Source of the DNA: Sphingobacteriales bacterium 39-19
GTDB lineage: Bacteria > Bacteroidota > Bacteroidia > Chitinophagales > Chitinophagaceae
DNA length: 64,000 nucleotides
Direction of reading: 5' to 3'
Assembly: GCA_001898465.1 (NCBI GenBank)
Contig: MKTX01000001.1
Location: 124,001 to 188,000, forward strand
Made by a program: the position numbers and the translations under genes. This document shows, piece by piece, positions 16,994 through 25,885 of this stretch (position 1 is the first letter of the stretch; each line of letters begins with the position of its first letter). The notes under the pieces were generated by a model. That model searched no databases and was not told the origin of the DNA. It saw nothing but the letters and a program-made list of their open reading frames with translations.

Positions 16994-18448
16994 TTAAGCC
17001 TGGGTTTCTCCTGAATTTAAAATTTCAATAGCACCATGCAGCTGATATAATTTAGTAGCGAGCGCTGATTGTTCATTTGCCCACTGATCATATTCCTGGA
17101 TTGTTTCCGTAATTTCTGATAAATAACGAACCCGTTTGGGTGGAATAATTTGTGATTTACTGGAAGTATCCTTTGTGTGGGTATGATGCATGATGGGATC
17201 CCCCATTAATACCCCTGTTTTTTCTTTTATTTTCTCCATCAATCGTTCAAAGAGTTCATTAATACCGGCATCATTAAACTGGGCCGCAATAGTTCCTACA
17301 ATGGGCAGCTCTTCATCTTTGGCAGAAAACAGGAGATGATTTCTTTTATATTGTTTCCTTATATCATGCAATGCATCTAAAGCGCCGGCTTTATCAAATT
17401 TATTGATGCAGATCACATCTGCATAATCCAGCATATTAATTTTCTCCAGTTGCGAAGGGGCTCCATATTCTGGTGTCATCACATACATACTCACATCGCA
17501 ATAATCTAAAATAGAAGCATCGCTTTGGCCCACGCCTGCACTTTCTAAAATAACCAGATCGAAGCCAACCACTTTACAAATTTCCAATGCATCTTTTACA
17601 TATCCACTCAGCGCTGAATTATCTTCCCGGGTAGCCATGCTGCGCATATAGGCCCTGGGGTGTGAAATGGAATTCATCCGAATGCGGTCGCCTAATAAAG
17701 CGCCTCCTGTTTTTTTCTTAGAAGGATCTACTGAAACCACAGCGATGGTTCTATCTTCATAAGCATTTAAAAACCGGCGGACTACTTCATCCGTAACCGA
17801 AGATTTTCCGGCACCGCCGGTTCCTGTAAAGCCCAGCACTACTGGTGGGGATGTCTTTTTAGCGCCTGTTATATTTTGTAAAATATCAGTAAAGGATTCT
17901 TCCATTTCTGCCAGGGTAATGGCCCTGGCGATCCTGCGTATATCTTTTGTTTCCTGTAATGGGTTTCCTGTATCCCACTTTTCAGAAGCTTTAAAATAAG
18001 GGGTAGACCGCCAATTTACAGCGGGTATCTTACATTGGTCTATTACATCTTGTATCATGCCTTCTAAACCCATTTTTCTGCCATCATCAGGAGAATAAAT
18101 ACGGCTGATACCATATTGATGCAATTCTTCAATTTCTGCCGGCAAGATGGTACCACCCCCGCCTCCAAATATTTTTATATGGCCGCACCCGCTTTTATCC
18201 AGCAAGTCTTTCATGTATTTAAAAAATTCTACATGGCCTCCCTGGTAACTTGTAATGGCAATACCATGGGCATCTTCTTCAATAGCGCATTCTACTATTT
18301 CATGTACACTGCGATTATGGCCCAGGTGAATAATTTCGGCGCCTTTACTTTGTAAAATCCGGCGCATAATATTAATAGCGGCATCGTGCCCGTCAAACAG
18401 TGAAGCCGCTGTAACAATTCTTACTTTTAAATGATTTTGTTCACTCAT
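16994..18448 (-). CDS. IcmF-type acyl-CoA mutase, B12-binding and G-protein chaperone part
   Basis: This 484-residue protein equals the N-terminal half of IcmF. A cobalamin-binding domain is at about residues 8-145: DGHDAA with His21 as likely cobalt ligand, [11 protein letters not shown] and [10 protein letters not shown] MeaB/ArgK-type GTPase domain follows, with the P-loop [12 protein letters not shown] (Lys215), [30 protein letters not shown] and the base-specificity motif INKFD. In fused IcmF the same order continues into the mutase domain; here a TAA ends the frame after GETQA. The G domain probably loads and protects adenosylcobalamin for the mutase encoded next. Confidence 0.9.
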   Translation of the reverse strand: MSEQNHLKVRIVTAASLFDGHDAAINIMRRILQSKGAEIIHLGHNRSVHEIVECAIEEDAHGIAITSYQGGHVEFFKYMKDLLDKSGCGHIKIFGGGGGTILPAEIEELHQYGISRIYSPDDGRKMGLEGMIQDVIDQCKIPAVNWRSTPYFKASEKWDTGNPLQETKDIRRIARAITLAEMEESFTDILQNITGAKKTSPPVVLGFTGTGGAGKSSVTDEVVRRFLNAYEDRTIAVVSVDPSKKKTGGALLGDRIRMNSISHPRAYMRSMATREDNSALSGYVKDALEICKVVGFDLVILESAGVGQSDASILDYCDVSMYVMTPEYGAPSQLEKINMLDYADVICINKFDKAGALDALHDIRKQYKRNHLLFSAKDEELPIVGTIAAQFNDAGINELFERLMEKIKEKTGVLMGDPIMHHTHTKDTSSKSQIIPPKRVRYLSEITETIQEYDQWANEQSALATKLYQLHGAIEILNSGETQA

Positions 18449-18518
18449 TTTTAATTTTTATAAAACTTGCGCTTTTTTGTGTTTCTCTTACTCATATTGA
18501 AATACGAACCCATACATG

Positions 18519-18526
18519 CAAAATTA
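18519..18526 (-). promoter_or_regulatory. Promoter candidate for the IcmF operon, TAATTTTG
   Basis: This is a perfect TAnnTTTG on the minus strand followed by C, about 70 nt before the ATG at 18448. Confidence 0.45.
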
Positions 18527-18554
18527 CAGATAATGAACTGCATTTAATAAACTG

Positions 18555-19400
18555 CTAGTTTTTGTGTTTTTTCAATTTTCCGGGGTCTATTACAAAACCG
18601 GCACTCAGGTTAAAACTGCGGGCATCTACAAACTTATGATTCAGTAAAAGGCTAAAACCCAATTGATATTCGAGCATAACACCCGGTAATTTTTTAAAAG
18701 AAAAATTATTTACAAATGCCGGCTCCCAAAATAATACCGGCCCCTGCGCCAGGTCATCTAAATAATAATCCGATAATTCAGTATTTGAATAATCTGTTTT
18801 TATTTTAGTATAATAAAGTACAGACAGGCGCTGGGAAAGTGCAGCATGCATGTGCTTTTGATTATAAAAAATAAGCGCCGGCTGTACATATGCTTTTACC
18901 ACATTACTGTTATGAAAGCGGGTTGTAGCGGGATTGCTGCTGGCATAACTTTGCTCATGTATAGTAAATTTTCCGAAGCCCATACCCGCAAATATTTGCA
19001 ATAACAAAGAACCATCGGTTTTTAATTTTTTAGTATAACCCAATCCTGTTTCAATTAAAATTCTTGTATAATTTAATTGATTACTATCTGCAACCGTAAA
19101 CCCGGCGCCCCCGCTATTTCTTTCTTTGCGGTAAAATACAGATGCCTGCAGGCTCCATTTTTCACTCAAAGCATAAGCGCCTTGTATATCTGCACCTGCA
19201 CTTTTATTTTTTGGAGGCTCTGCATAAAGCAGGCTGGCCCGCTTATTTCCAAAAAAATTAAGGGATGCATTTACTCCCAGTTTAGCTTCCCCCTTATGAT
19301 GAAACATGGGCACATTATGCGCCGCCGGGCTATATACATAGCGGGGACTATAGCATGAAGCGAAAAACACCACACTAATAAAGTAAATGATTTTTTTCAT
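18555..19400 (-). CDS. Outer-membrane beta-barrel lipoprotein
   Basis: The product has 281 residues with a lipoprotein signal (lipobox FASC, Cys16). The mature protein shows repeated beta-strand patterns (AKLGVNASLNFFG, WSLQASVFYRKER, TRILIETGLGYTKKL, VMLEYQLGFSLLLN) of a small outer-membrane barrel. Function is unknown. Its ATG overlaps the rsmA stop by 4 bp (ATGA), so it is translated together with rsmA, although no functional link is obvious. Confidence 0.7.
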   Translation of the reverse strand: MKKIIYFISVVFFASCYSPRYVYSPAAHNVPMFHHKGEAKLGVNASLNFFGNKRASLLYAEPPKNKSAGADIQGAYALSEKWSLQASVFYRKERNSGGAGFTVADSNQLNYTRILIETGLGYTKKLKTDGSLLLQIFAGMGFGKFTIHEQSYASSNPATTRFHNSNVVKAYVQPALIFYNQKHMHAALSQRLSVLYYTKIKTDYSNTELSDYYLDDLAQGPVLFWEPAFVNNFSFKKLPGVMLEYQLGFSLLLNHKFVDARSFNLSAGFVIDPGKLKKHKN

Positions 19401-20149
19401 TGCATCAAAAAAGTAAGCGCAGCAAATTCATCAATACTAATTTGCTCAGCACGCTTATTAAAAATATCCTGCTGAAGTATATCGGGCATAAATAAACTTT
19501 TAACGGCATTGCGCATGGTTTTTCTACGCTGATTAAAAGCTGTTTTCACCAGGAGGATATATTTTTTATCTGATTTATATACTAATTGCGTTTCTTTCCG
19601 ATGCAATTTAATAACCCCGCTCATTACTTTAGGCTGTGGGGTAAAGGAAGATGGAGGAACATCAAACAAGTATTCAATATGATAATAGGGTTGTATTAAG
19701 GCGCTTAAAACCCCATACGCTTTGCTACCCGGTACTGCGGCAGCCCGCTGGGCTACTTCTTTTTGAAACATGCCTATGATTACAGGGAGCTGGTCTTTCC
19801 ATTCAAGGGCTTTAAATAAAATTTGAGTAGAAATATTATATGGAAAATTACCGATAAGAATAAAGGGTTCCCGAAAGGGGATGTCCATATCTAAAAAACT
19901 TTGATGAACGATATTCCCTTTTAAAACAGGGAATTTTTTAAGCAGATACTCCACTTTTTCTGCATCCAGTTCTACTGCTTTAAATTCAATACCCGGTATG
20001 TATAATAAGCTGCTTGTAAGGGCACCGCCGCCCGGCCCCACTTCCAGCAGCCGGGAAAATTTTTCTTGCTGCAGAGATTGTACAATTTTAGCAATGATGG
20101 CTTCATCATTCAGAAAGTGTTGCCCCAGTGCTTTTTTAAGCGTATACAT
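19397..20149 (-). CDS. rsmA: 16S rRNA dimethyladenosine transferase RsmA (KsgA)
   Basis: This 250-residue SAM-dependent enzyme dimethylates two adjacent adenosines near the 3' end of 16S rRNA. Motifs seen are KKALGQHFLND, LLEVGPGGGALTSSLL (SAM motif I), LIGNFPYNIS (catalytic motif IV, with F in place of the usual L) and PPSSFTPQPKVMSGVI. The ATG at 20149 (MYTLKKALG) was chosen because the upstream extension overlaps a terminator hairpin. It is coupled to the downstream lipoprotein gene by a 4-bp overlap. Confidence 0.96.
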   Translation of the reverse strand: MYTLKKALGQHFLNDEAIIAKIVQSLQQEKFSRLLEVGPGGGALTSSLLYIPGIEFKAVELDAEKVEYLLKKFPVLKGNIVHQSFLDMDIPFREPFILIGNFPYNISTQILFKALEWKDQLPVIIGMFQKEVAQRAAAVPGSKAYGVLSALIQPYYHIEYLFDVPPSSFTPQPKVMSGVIKLHRKETQLVYKSDKKYILLVKTAFNQRRKTMRNAVKSLFMPDILQQDIFNKRAEQISIDEFAALTFLMQ

Positions 20150-20192
20150 ATTGCAATTTACTGTATAAAAACGGGAGTGTTGTATATAAGAA

Positions 20193-20215
20193 AGGCGCTG
20201 CCCGGGGCAGCGCCT
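20193..20215 (-). terminator. Hairpin terminator after the 1869-residue protein
   Basis: A perfect GC-rich 11-bp stem (AGGCGCTGCCC / GGGCAGCGCCT) has a one-base spacer. On the minus strand it is followed by the weak T-run TTTCTTATAT. It lies 27 bp past the stop at 20243 and 44 bp before the rsmA start. Confidence 0.75.
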
Positions 20216-20242
20216 AATCATTCTCCAGCACGAAACTAAATA

Positions 20243-23200
20243 TTATTCGGCTCTTAAGATTAGTTTTTTTGTGAGCAACGCTTTTTCGAGTGCCACTTGC
20301 AAACTATAGGTTCCTTTTGCAAACCGGGCAAGGTTTGAAAGTTGAACATTGTTTGAGCCTTTTTCAAATTTTTGTTTTTGCAACAACACCACTTTGCCCA
20401 GGTTATCAATTAAACGAATGGTTCCTATAAATTGTGTTTCTGAGGCTACATGAACAATTACAAAATCATGGGCAGGATTCGGGCTGATGGTCATTTCGGC
20501 ACGAGGTTTTAATAACCGAACGATATCAATATTGCTATATGTAACCTCACCGGTTTTTGCTGTTACCTTAATCCTGTAAAAGAGGATAGTGCTATAAATT
20601 TCAGTAATATTATCTACTGTGGAGAAGGATACACTTTCATTTACCGGCACTTCGGTATTGGATAGATATACACTCATGAAGTTCACATTATCGGTACTTC
20701 TTTGTACTTCTACCGATCCAATTTTTGCTGAAGTAAAAATATTCCAATGTAGCAGTACCTGGTCATTGGTTTGCAGTATAGCATTAAAGTTTAGCATTTG
20801 CACCGGTAATACATAACCAATATACCTCCAGTCTCTATCCGTTTGTGCAGGGTTAAATTTCTGTACTGTACATCTTGATCCGGGTACGGGGTCGCCTGAA
20901 GTAGATCCTCCATTGCCCATATTATAAGATGTGCCTTTAAAATATTTTGTACTTACATTCAGAGAATCAAAACGGTCATCCAGCCCGTCATCATCTGCGT
21001 CTGTGAGCAATAAGGTTACGTTTTCATCACCCATACCGTTGAAATTATAATCATTTCCTTCATAAATATCCAGGGCTCCGTCATTATCGGTATCCAGGTC
21101 TTTGTAATCGGGAGTACCATCTCCATCTTTATCGTAAGGAATGATTCCCGATCCGCCATAGGTATTATTATAAGGGGTAAGGTCATAAGCATTATCAATA
21201 CCATCATTATCCACATCCAGGTATGTGGGTAATTTGTATCCTGCCGTGCTTTGTCCTTCTATGTTATCCGGGATACCATCATCGTCACTATCAATATCCA
21301 GGTAATCGGGCTTGCCCCTGCCATCGGTATTTGTTAGTACTAATGCAGGCATATTGTTTACGGCAATACTCCAGCCGTCGGCGCCTTTGGGGCCATCAAT
21401 AAACCCGTTAAAGTCAGTATCGGGGAAGCCTGCTTCTACTACATCTACAATACCGTCTCCATCACTATCCAAATCGTAAGGGTTGGGGCGGCCATCCCGG
21501 TCCATATTTTTTTCAGGGTAGCTATCAGCTTTACCATCATTGTTTACATCTGGCCCGGTACGTAACAATGCATTTGCCAGCAGGATATTATCTGAAATAC
21601 CATCGCCGTTTACATCTGTAAAACCATCAATGATGCCATCGTTATTTACATCTGCGCCAAATACTTCTACCACATCCGGAATGCCATCGTTGTCACTATC
21701 CCTGTCTATAGCATTCGGCACGCCATCCCCGTCAGGGTCAATGCTGCCCAATCCTACACCAGAATTATAAGCGCCTGTATTATTTTTATCTACGTTTTGG
21801 CTTAATCCGTCGTTATCTGTATCCGTATAATTATCAATTATTCCATCGCCATTTACATCTACACCGCCTGCTTCTACCACATCGGGAATACCGTCATTAT
21901 CACTATCCAGGTCAAGCATATTGATGATACCATCCAGGTCCATATCAAAACGATCATCTACGCCATCGCCATTTACATCTACCCTGCCTGGGAAATCGGT
22001 ATCCAGGTAATTGGGTATTCCATCTCCATCACTATCTCCATCGGCCTGGAAATTATCATTTATAAAATCATTATTATTATCCACAAAACCGGGGTATGCC
22101 GGGTCATAAGCATTTATAATACCGTTGCCATTATGATCTGCCAAAGCAGCAGGCATATAACTTTCTACAAAATCGGGAATACCGTCTTTATCTTTATCAA
22201 TATCGCAGGAAATAAAGATGCTAACCGGTACGCAAGGCGTTACATTACAATCGCCGGTTGCCCTTACATAATAAGTAGTAGGAGTAGAGGGTGAAACAAT
22301 TAATGTTGGGTTAGTGCCTATTACAGCAGAACCACATGAGCCTGAGAACCATTCCCAGCTGGCATTTGTACCCAAGGTACCGCCTACCTGGCTTAAGGTT
22401 ACGGCTATTCCTGCGCAAATATTATCTTTATTTTTACTGGCACTGGTAGGATCTACGGAAGGATATTTTGCTACCAATAATATAGCCGGTGAAGCAAAAC
22501 GGCAATTCACATTTCCAATATTTCCGGTGGCAGCTACCAATACTCTATAATACTTACCGGTATGAGCCACTAATACAGGGTTTATAATATAGGTTGCCGC
22601 AGTGGCTCCTGCAATATTGGCCCAGGGACCTGCTGCTGCAGGCGCAACCTGCCATTGATATTCTTTAGTGCCTGGTAAAGCTGTGGGGTCGCTTAAGCTA
22701 CTGGTAAAAGTAGCCGTTTGGCCAATACAACCTGAAATGGTATTAATATTTACCACAGGGGTAGGATCGCAGGAGCCAAATTGAATATCGTCAATCAACA
22801 CATCGTTGCCACAACCACCGGGTGCATCATTTATTAACTCAATAATAAGTTGTGTATAGGATGCGGGAGCCAGGAACCTTAGCCCATATTGCTGCCAGGT
22901 ACTGGTTGTAATATCTGCCGTAGATGTTTCTGTAATGATCAAGCCGGAAACACCTTCACGGATCCTCATTTTGATGCGGGGGAAACGAAAGCCCCCAAAG
23001 GCATTACAAACCGTTTCATAATTTGCATTACCGGGAAAGGCAGCATAGAATGAAAGAGAATATTGCTGGTTGGCACAAGTGCTTGAATAAAATGAGGCTC
23101 TATACATTGTAGTGCTTGCCGCATCGGCATTAACTACCAGCATTCTTCCATTGGCATTGCCGGTATGATCTGTTATATGCAGAAAATTTGCATTATTCGC

Positions 23201-25852
23201 ATTGTAAGCATCATTTGTAATAGTATATCTTTCCGTAGCTAAAGGTTGTGTTACAGAAGATGTGTATAAACTGGAACCCGTAGGCAGAAATACGATGGGT
23301 GGTACTACGGGTGCAGGAATAGCCGCAACCAAACCCGTACCTGCTCCAAATGTTTGTGTATATAAAACACTCGTTAAGTTTAAACAAGGAGGTGTAATGG
23401 CCGGTACGGTTATCAGTAAAGGGGTTGGTTGATCTTCGCCCACATCATCTGGTTTGTCATTACTATTCAAATCAGGATTAGAGCCATTGGTAGAAACATC
23501 TCTGAGGTTATCTCCAAACAAATTAACTCCTGTTACGGTAGCTGAATTATTATAAACGATACCCGGTAAAATATTGGATATCCTGCATGTAATTTGTATG
23601 GTGATGGTATTTTGGCCGGGTATATTTGAAAGAGTACCTCCCGGGGTAAGTAAATTAAAGTTACCTGCTGTTTTCCCATTAAATGCGCCATTTGCAGTGA
23701 TTCCTGCCGGTGCCGAAAAAGAAGTGATCGATGCACTTACATTATTTCCTAAACCATTTATATTATTTAAGGTATCGTAGGCCTGTACATTGCTCACCGG
23801 TGTACCCCCAAAATTCTTAATTATTAATTCATAAACTACATCATAGGTATTTCCTGATACATTAGTAACAGATACTAATTTTTTCGCAGCGCCAATACCG
23901 GTAGGGATATTGGTCATATCTGCAGATGTAAAATTATCTGTAGTGGTGATCGGGTTCAGGGCGCCCGTTAAAATATCAATTTCACGGTGAAAGCTATTAC
24001 ATACACTGTTTGCTCTCACACTACCCACTAATTTTCCATTTGCATACGCAAGACCTACCAGGTTATTTCCTGTACCAAAATTTAATGTATCAATAAATGT
24101 AGCTACCAGCGGATTAGCCGTTGCATAATCTTGCCAGTTTACGGTAAAATATTTATTATCAAATACGGCAAGCATTTGTTTACTGGGTGTCATTACAACG
24201 TCACCACTTTGGCGATATATATACCTGGATCCAAAATTGATATGCCGTGATGTTCCTAATGTATTGGTAGAAAAATCAACCTGTTGTAACTCCATATCAT
24301 ATACACCCGAGTTGGTAAACCAGTGTGTACCTAAATTATCGTAAGCCCGTATAAATCTTGCATTGGCGCCCCCCGCATCGTAATAGGCAAAAGCTGGGTT
24401 ACCGTCTGCAATAATCATAGAAGCATATTGGCCCATATTACCGGATGCCTCTACCGTTGTTTCAGCGCCCCATGCAGTACCATTGGCATCGGTAGCTCTT
24501 ATAAATTTGGGATCCTGGTTGGTTCCATTATAATAACCAATGGCAGGGTTACCATTTACAGTAGTGAGGGTAGTATATTGCCCCGTGGTTCCTGCTGTTG
24601 CTAAGGTTAAAGGAGTTCCCCAACCTGTACCATTTACATCGGTGGCTCGTACATATTGTAAATCAGCGCTCCCTATATTATAATAAGAAATAGCGGGGTT
24701 ACCATTAATAACAGCCAATGAACTGAATTGGCCTATATTACCTGCTGTAGTTACAGATAATGGTGCAGACCAGGCAGTACCCGAAGTATTGGTTGCTTGT
24801 ATATATCTTAGATCGCCATTGGTAACATCATAATACGAAATGGCGGGGTTGCCATTTACAATTGACATACTGGGATATTGGCCTGTAGTGCCTGTTGCAT
24901 CTAACACCTGGGGGGCGGCCCAGGCGCTGCCATTGGCATTAGTAGCTCTTACATATTTAAGATCGCCATTGGTAGCATCGTAATAAGCAATAGCCGGGTT
25001 GCCATTTACAACAATCAATTTTGCATATTGGCCTACATTGGTGGCCCCAGGAGCGTCTACTACTACCGGCGCTCCCCAGGCTGTACCATCGGCATCGGTA
25101 GCTCTTACATACATTAATCTTGTATTGGTAACATCGTAATAGGCAATTGCGGGGTTGCCATTCACCACGGCTAAAGAAGTATATTGTCCAATATTTCCTG
25201 CGGAAGTTACTGTAATGGGGCTTGTCCAACTCACTCCCCTGGCATCATTAGAACGACAATAACGAAGATCACCACTGCTTGTATTATAATGCGCTGTGGC
25301 TGGCTTGCCATTTACAATTGCCGCCGAAACATATTGACCAACTGTACCGCTCACATCATAACTAAATGCAGGCACCCCCGTGGTATCCACAAAATTTATT
25401 TGATATCCATATCCTGTAGAAGGGTCAAACTCAATACCAGCCACCAATTGATTATCAAAAACCTGGTAGATGGGTAATGCGGCTCCATTGGGGCAAACGG
25501 TAGGGAGCCAGCGATACATATTGGTTGTGTACTGTCCTCCGGATACGGTAATTTGTGCAAAATATAAATAACCATCAAATTGATTAAACTGGATGGTTGC
25601 CAGGTTATCAGAAAACCCGGGGCTGGCCAGGTTGGGTTTACAATTTGACCGATGAGTTAATATATTGGTTAAATCATTGTAATTATAATATTTCAAAGAA
25701 TCCCGGCTGCTATTGTTACAAGGCGAACCAATACCTACAGGTATTGAAATGGTAGCCGGTTGTGCAAACACATTTGTGTGCAGGAAAAATGCACACAACG
25801 TAATGGTAACAAACCTTTGAAATGCTTTTTTTGTTATTAAATTATTTTTCAT
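20243..25852 (-). CDS. Giant T9SS cargo protein with 7 x 50-aa repeats and calcium-binding repeats
   Basis: The product has 1869 residues with a signal peptide of about 30 residues. Residues about 169-516 hold seven tandem 50-residue repeats (consensus GQYxSLxVVNGNPAIxYYD, then ATDxNGTxWGxP), probably the blades of a propeller. Next come a DUF11-like domain near residue 650 (VSVTNVSGNTYDVVYELIIK), a jelly-roll-like module with DVLIDDIQFGSCD, and Ig-like domains (EYQWQVAPAAAGPW, WEWFSGSCG). Residues about 1217-1631 are thrombospondin-3-type calcium repeats (DSDNDGIPDVVE). The end, starting at ISPNPAHDFVIVHVAS, is a T9SS type A sorting domain ending in KLILRAE. It is an exported, cell-surface or released protein, perhaps an adhesin; the ligand is unknown. 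Confidence 0.9.
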   Translation of the reverse strand: MKNNLITKKAFQRFVTITLCAFFLHTNVFAQPATISIPVGIGSPCNNSSRDSLKYYNYNDLTNILTHRSNCKPNLASPGFSDNLATIQFNQFDGYLYFAQITVSGGQYTTNMYRWLPTVCPNGAALPIYQVFDNQLVAGIEFDPSTGYGYQINFVDTTGVPAFSYDVSGTVGQYVSAAIVNGKPATAHYNTSSGDLRYCRSNDARGVSWTSPITVTSAGNIGQYTSLAVVNGNPAIAYYDVTNTRLMYVRATDADGTAWGAPVVVDAPGATNVGQYAKLIVVNGNPAIAYYDATNGDLKYVRATNANGSAWAAPQVLDATGTTGQYPSMSIVNGNPAISYYDVTNGDLRYIQATNTSGTAWSAPLSVTTAGNIGQFSSLAVINGNPAISYYNIGSADLQYVRATDVNGTGWGTPLTLATAGTTGQYTTLTTVNGNPAIGYYNGTNQDPKFIRATDANGTAWGAETTVEASGNMGQYASMIIADGNPAFAYYDAGGANARFIRAYDNLGTHWFTNSGVYDMELQQVDFSTNTLGTSRHINFGSRYIYRQSGDVVMTPSKQMLAVFDNKYFTVNWQDYATANPLVATFIDTLNFGTGNNLVGLAYANGKLVGSVRANSVCNSFHREIDILTGALNPITTTDNFTSADMTNIPTGIGAAKKLVSVTNVSGNTYDVVYELIIKNFGGTPVSNVQAYDTLNNINGLGNNVSASITSFSAPAGITANGAFNGKTAGNFNLLTPGGTLSNIPGQNTITIQITCRISNILPGIVYNNSATVTGVNLFGDNLRDVSTNGSNPDLNSNDKPDDVGEDQPTPLLITVPAITPPCLNLTSVLYTQTFGAGTGLVAAIPAPVVPPIVFLPTGSSLYTSSVTQPLATERYTITNDAYNANNANFLHITDHTGNANGRMLVVNADAASTTMYRASFYSSTCANQQYSLSFYAAFPGNANYETVCNAFGGFRFPRIKMRIREGVSGLIITETSTADITTSTWQQYGLRFLAPASYTQLIIELINDAPGGCGNDVLIDDIQFGSCDPTPVVNINTISGCIGQTATFTSSLSDPTALPGTKEYQWQVAPAAAGPWANIAGATAATYIINPVLVAHTGKYYRVLVAATGNIGNVNCRFASPAILLVAKYPSVDPTSASKNKDNICAGIAVTLSQVGGTLGTNASWEWFSGSCGSAVIGTNPTLIVSPSTPTTYYVRATGDCNVTPCVPVSIFISCDIDKDKDGIPDFVESYMPAALADHNGNGIINAYDPAYPGFVDNNNDFINDNFQADGDSDGDGIPNYLDTDFPGRVDVNGDGVDDRFDMDLDGIINMLDLDSDNDGIPDVVEAGGVDVNGDGIIDNYTDTDNDGLSQNVDKNNTGAYNSGVGLGSIDPDGDGVPNAIDRDSDNDGIPDVVEVFGADVNNDGIIDGFTDVNGDGISDNILLANALLRTGPDVNNDGKADSYPEKNMDRDGRPNPYDLDSDGDGIVDVVEAGFPDTDFNGFIDGPKGADGWSIAVNNMPALVLTNTDGRGKPDYLDIDSDDDGIPDNIEGQSTAGYKLPTYLDVDNDGIDNAYDLTPYNNTYGGSGIIPYDKDGDGTPDYKDLDTDNDGALDIYEGNDYNFNGMGDENVTLLLTDADDDGLDDRFDSLNVSTKYFKGTSYNMGNGGSTSGDPVPGSRCTVQKFNPAQTDRDWRYIGYVLPVQMLNFNAILQTNDQVLLHWNIFTSAKIGSVEVQRSTDNVNFMSVYLSNTEVPVNESVSFSTVDNITEIYSTILFYRIKVTAKTGEVTYSNIDIVRLLKPRAEMTISPNPAHDFVIVHVASETQFIGTIRLIDNLGKVVLLQKQKFEKGSNNVQLSNLARFAKGTYSLQVALEKALLTKKLILRAE
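20960..22205 (-). repeat. Thrombospondin type 3-like calcium-binding repeats
   Basis: About 415 residues contain many DxDxDG-type units (DGDSDGDGIPNYLD, DRDSDNDGIPDVVE, DIDSDDDGIPDNIE). They are expected to bind many calcium ions and form a rigid stalk before the sorting domain. Confidence 0.85.
24306..25348 (-). repeat. Seven tandem 150-bp coding repeats
   Basis: Seven copies of a 50-codon unit lie inside the giant T9SS gene. The spacing between successive GQY (once GQF) motifs is 50 residues, except one step of 52. The last copy is incomplete at its C-terminal side. The core NGNPAIxYYD is in most copies. Seven units of this size suit a seven-bladed beta-propeller; the fold is inference. 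Confidence 0.85.
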
Positions 25853-25885
25853 AAACAGGATGTTTGTTAGGCGTTATTTATAAAG

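Noticed and set aside
14951..18448. Methylmalonyl-CoA mutase (MutA/MutB) plus a separate MeaB
   Set aside because: The B12 domain is fused to the GTPase rather than to the mutase, and the mutase core has GVFP and GEDPTRMF like IcmF, so classic methylmalonyl-CoA mutase does not fit.
24306..25348. CRISPR-like or satellite repeat array
   Set aside because: The 150-bp periodicity is entirely coding, diverged at DNA level and in frame; it is a protein repeat.
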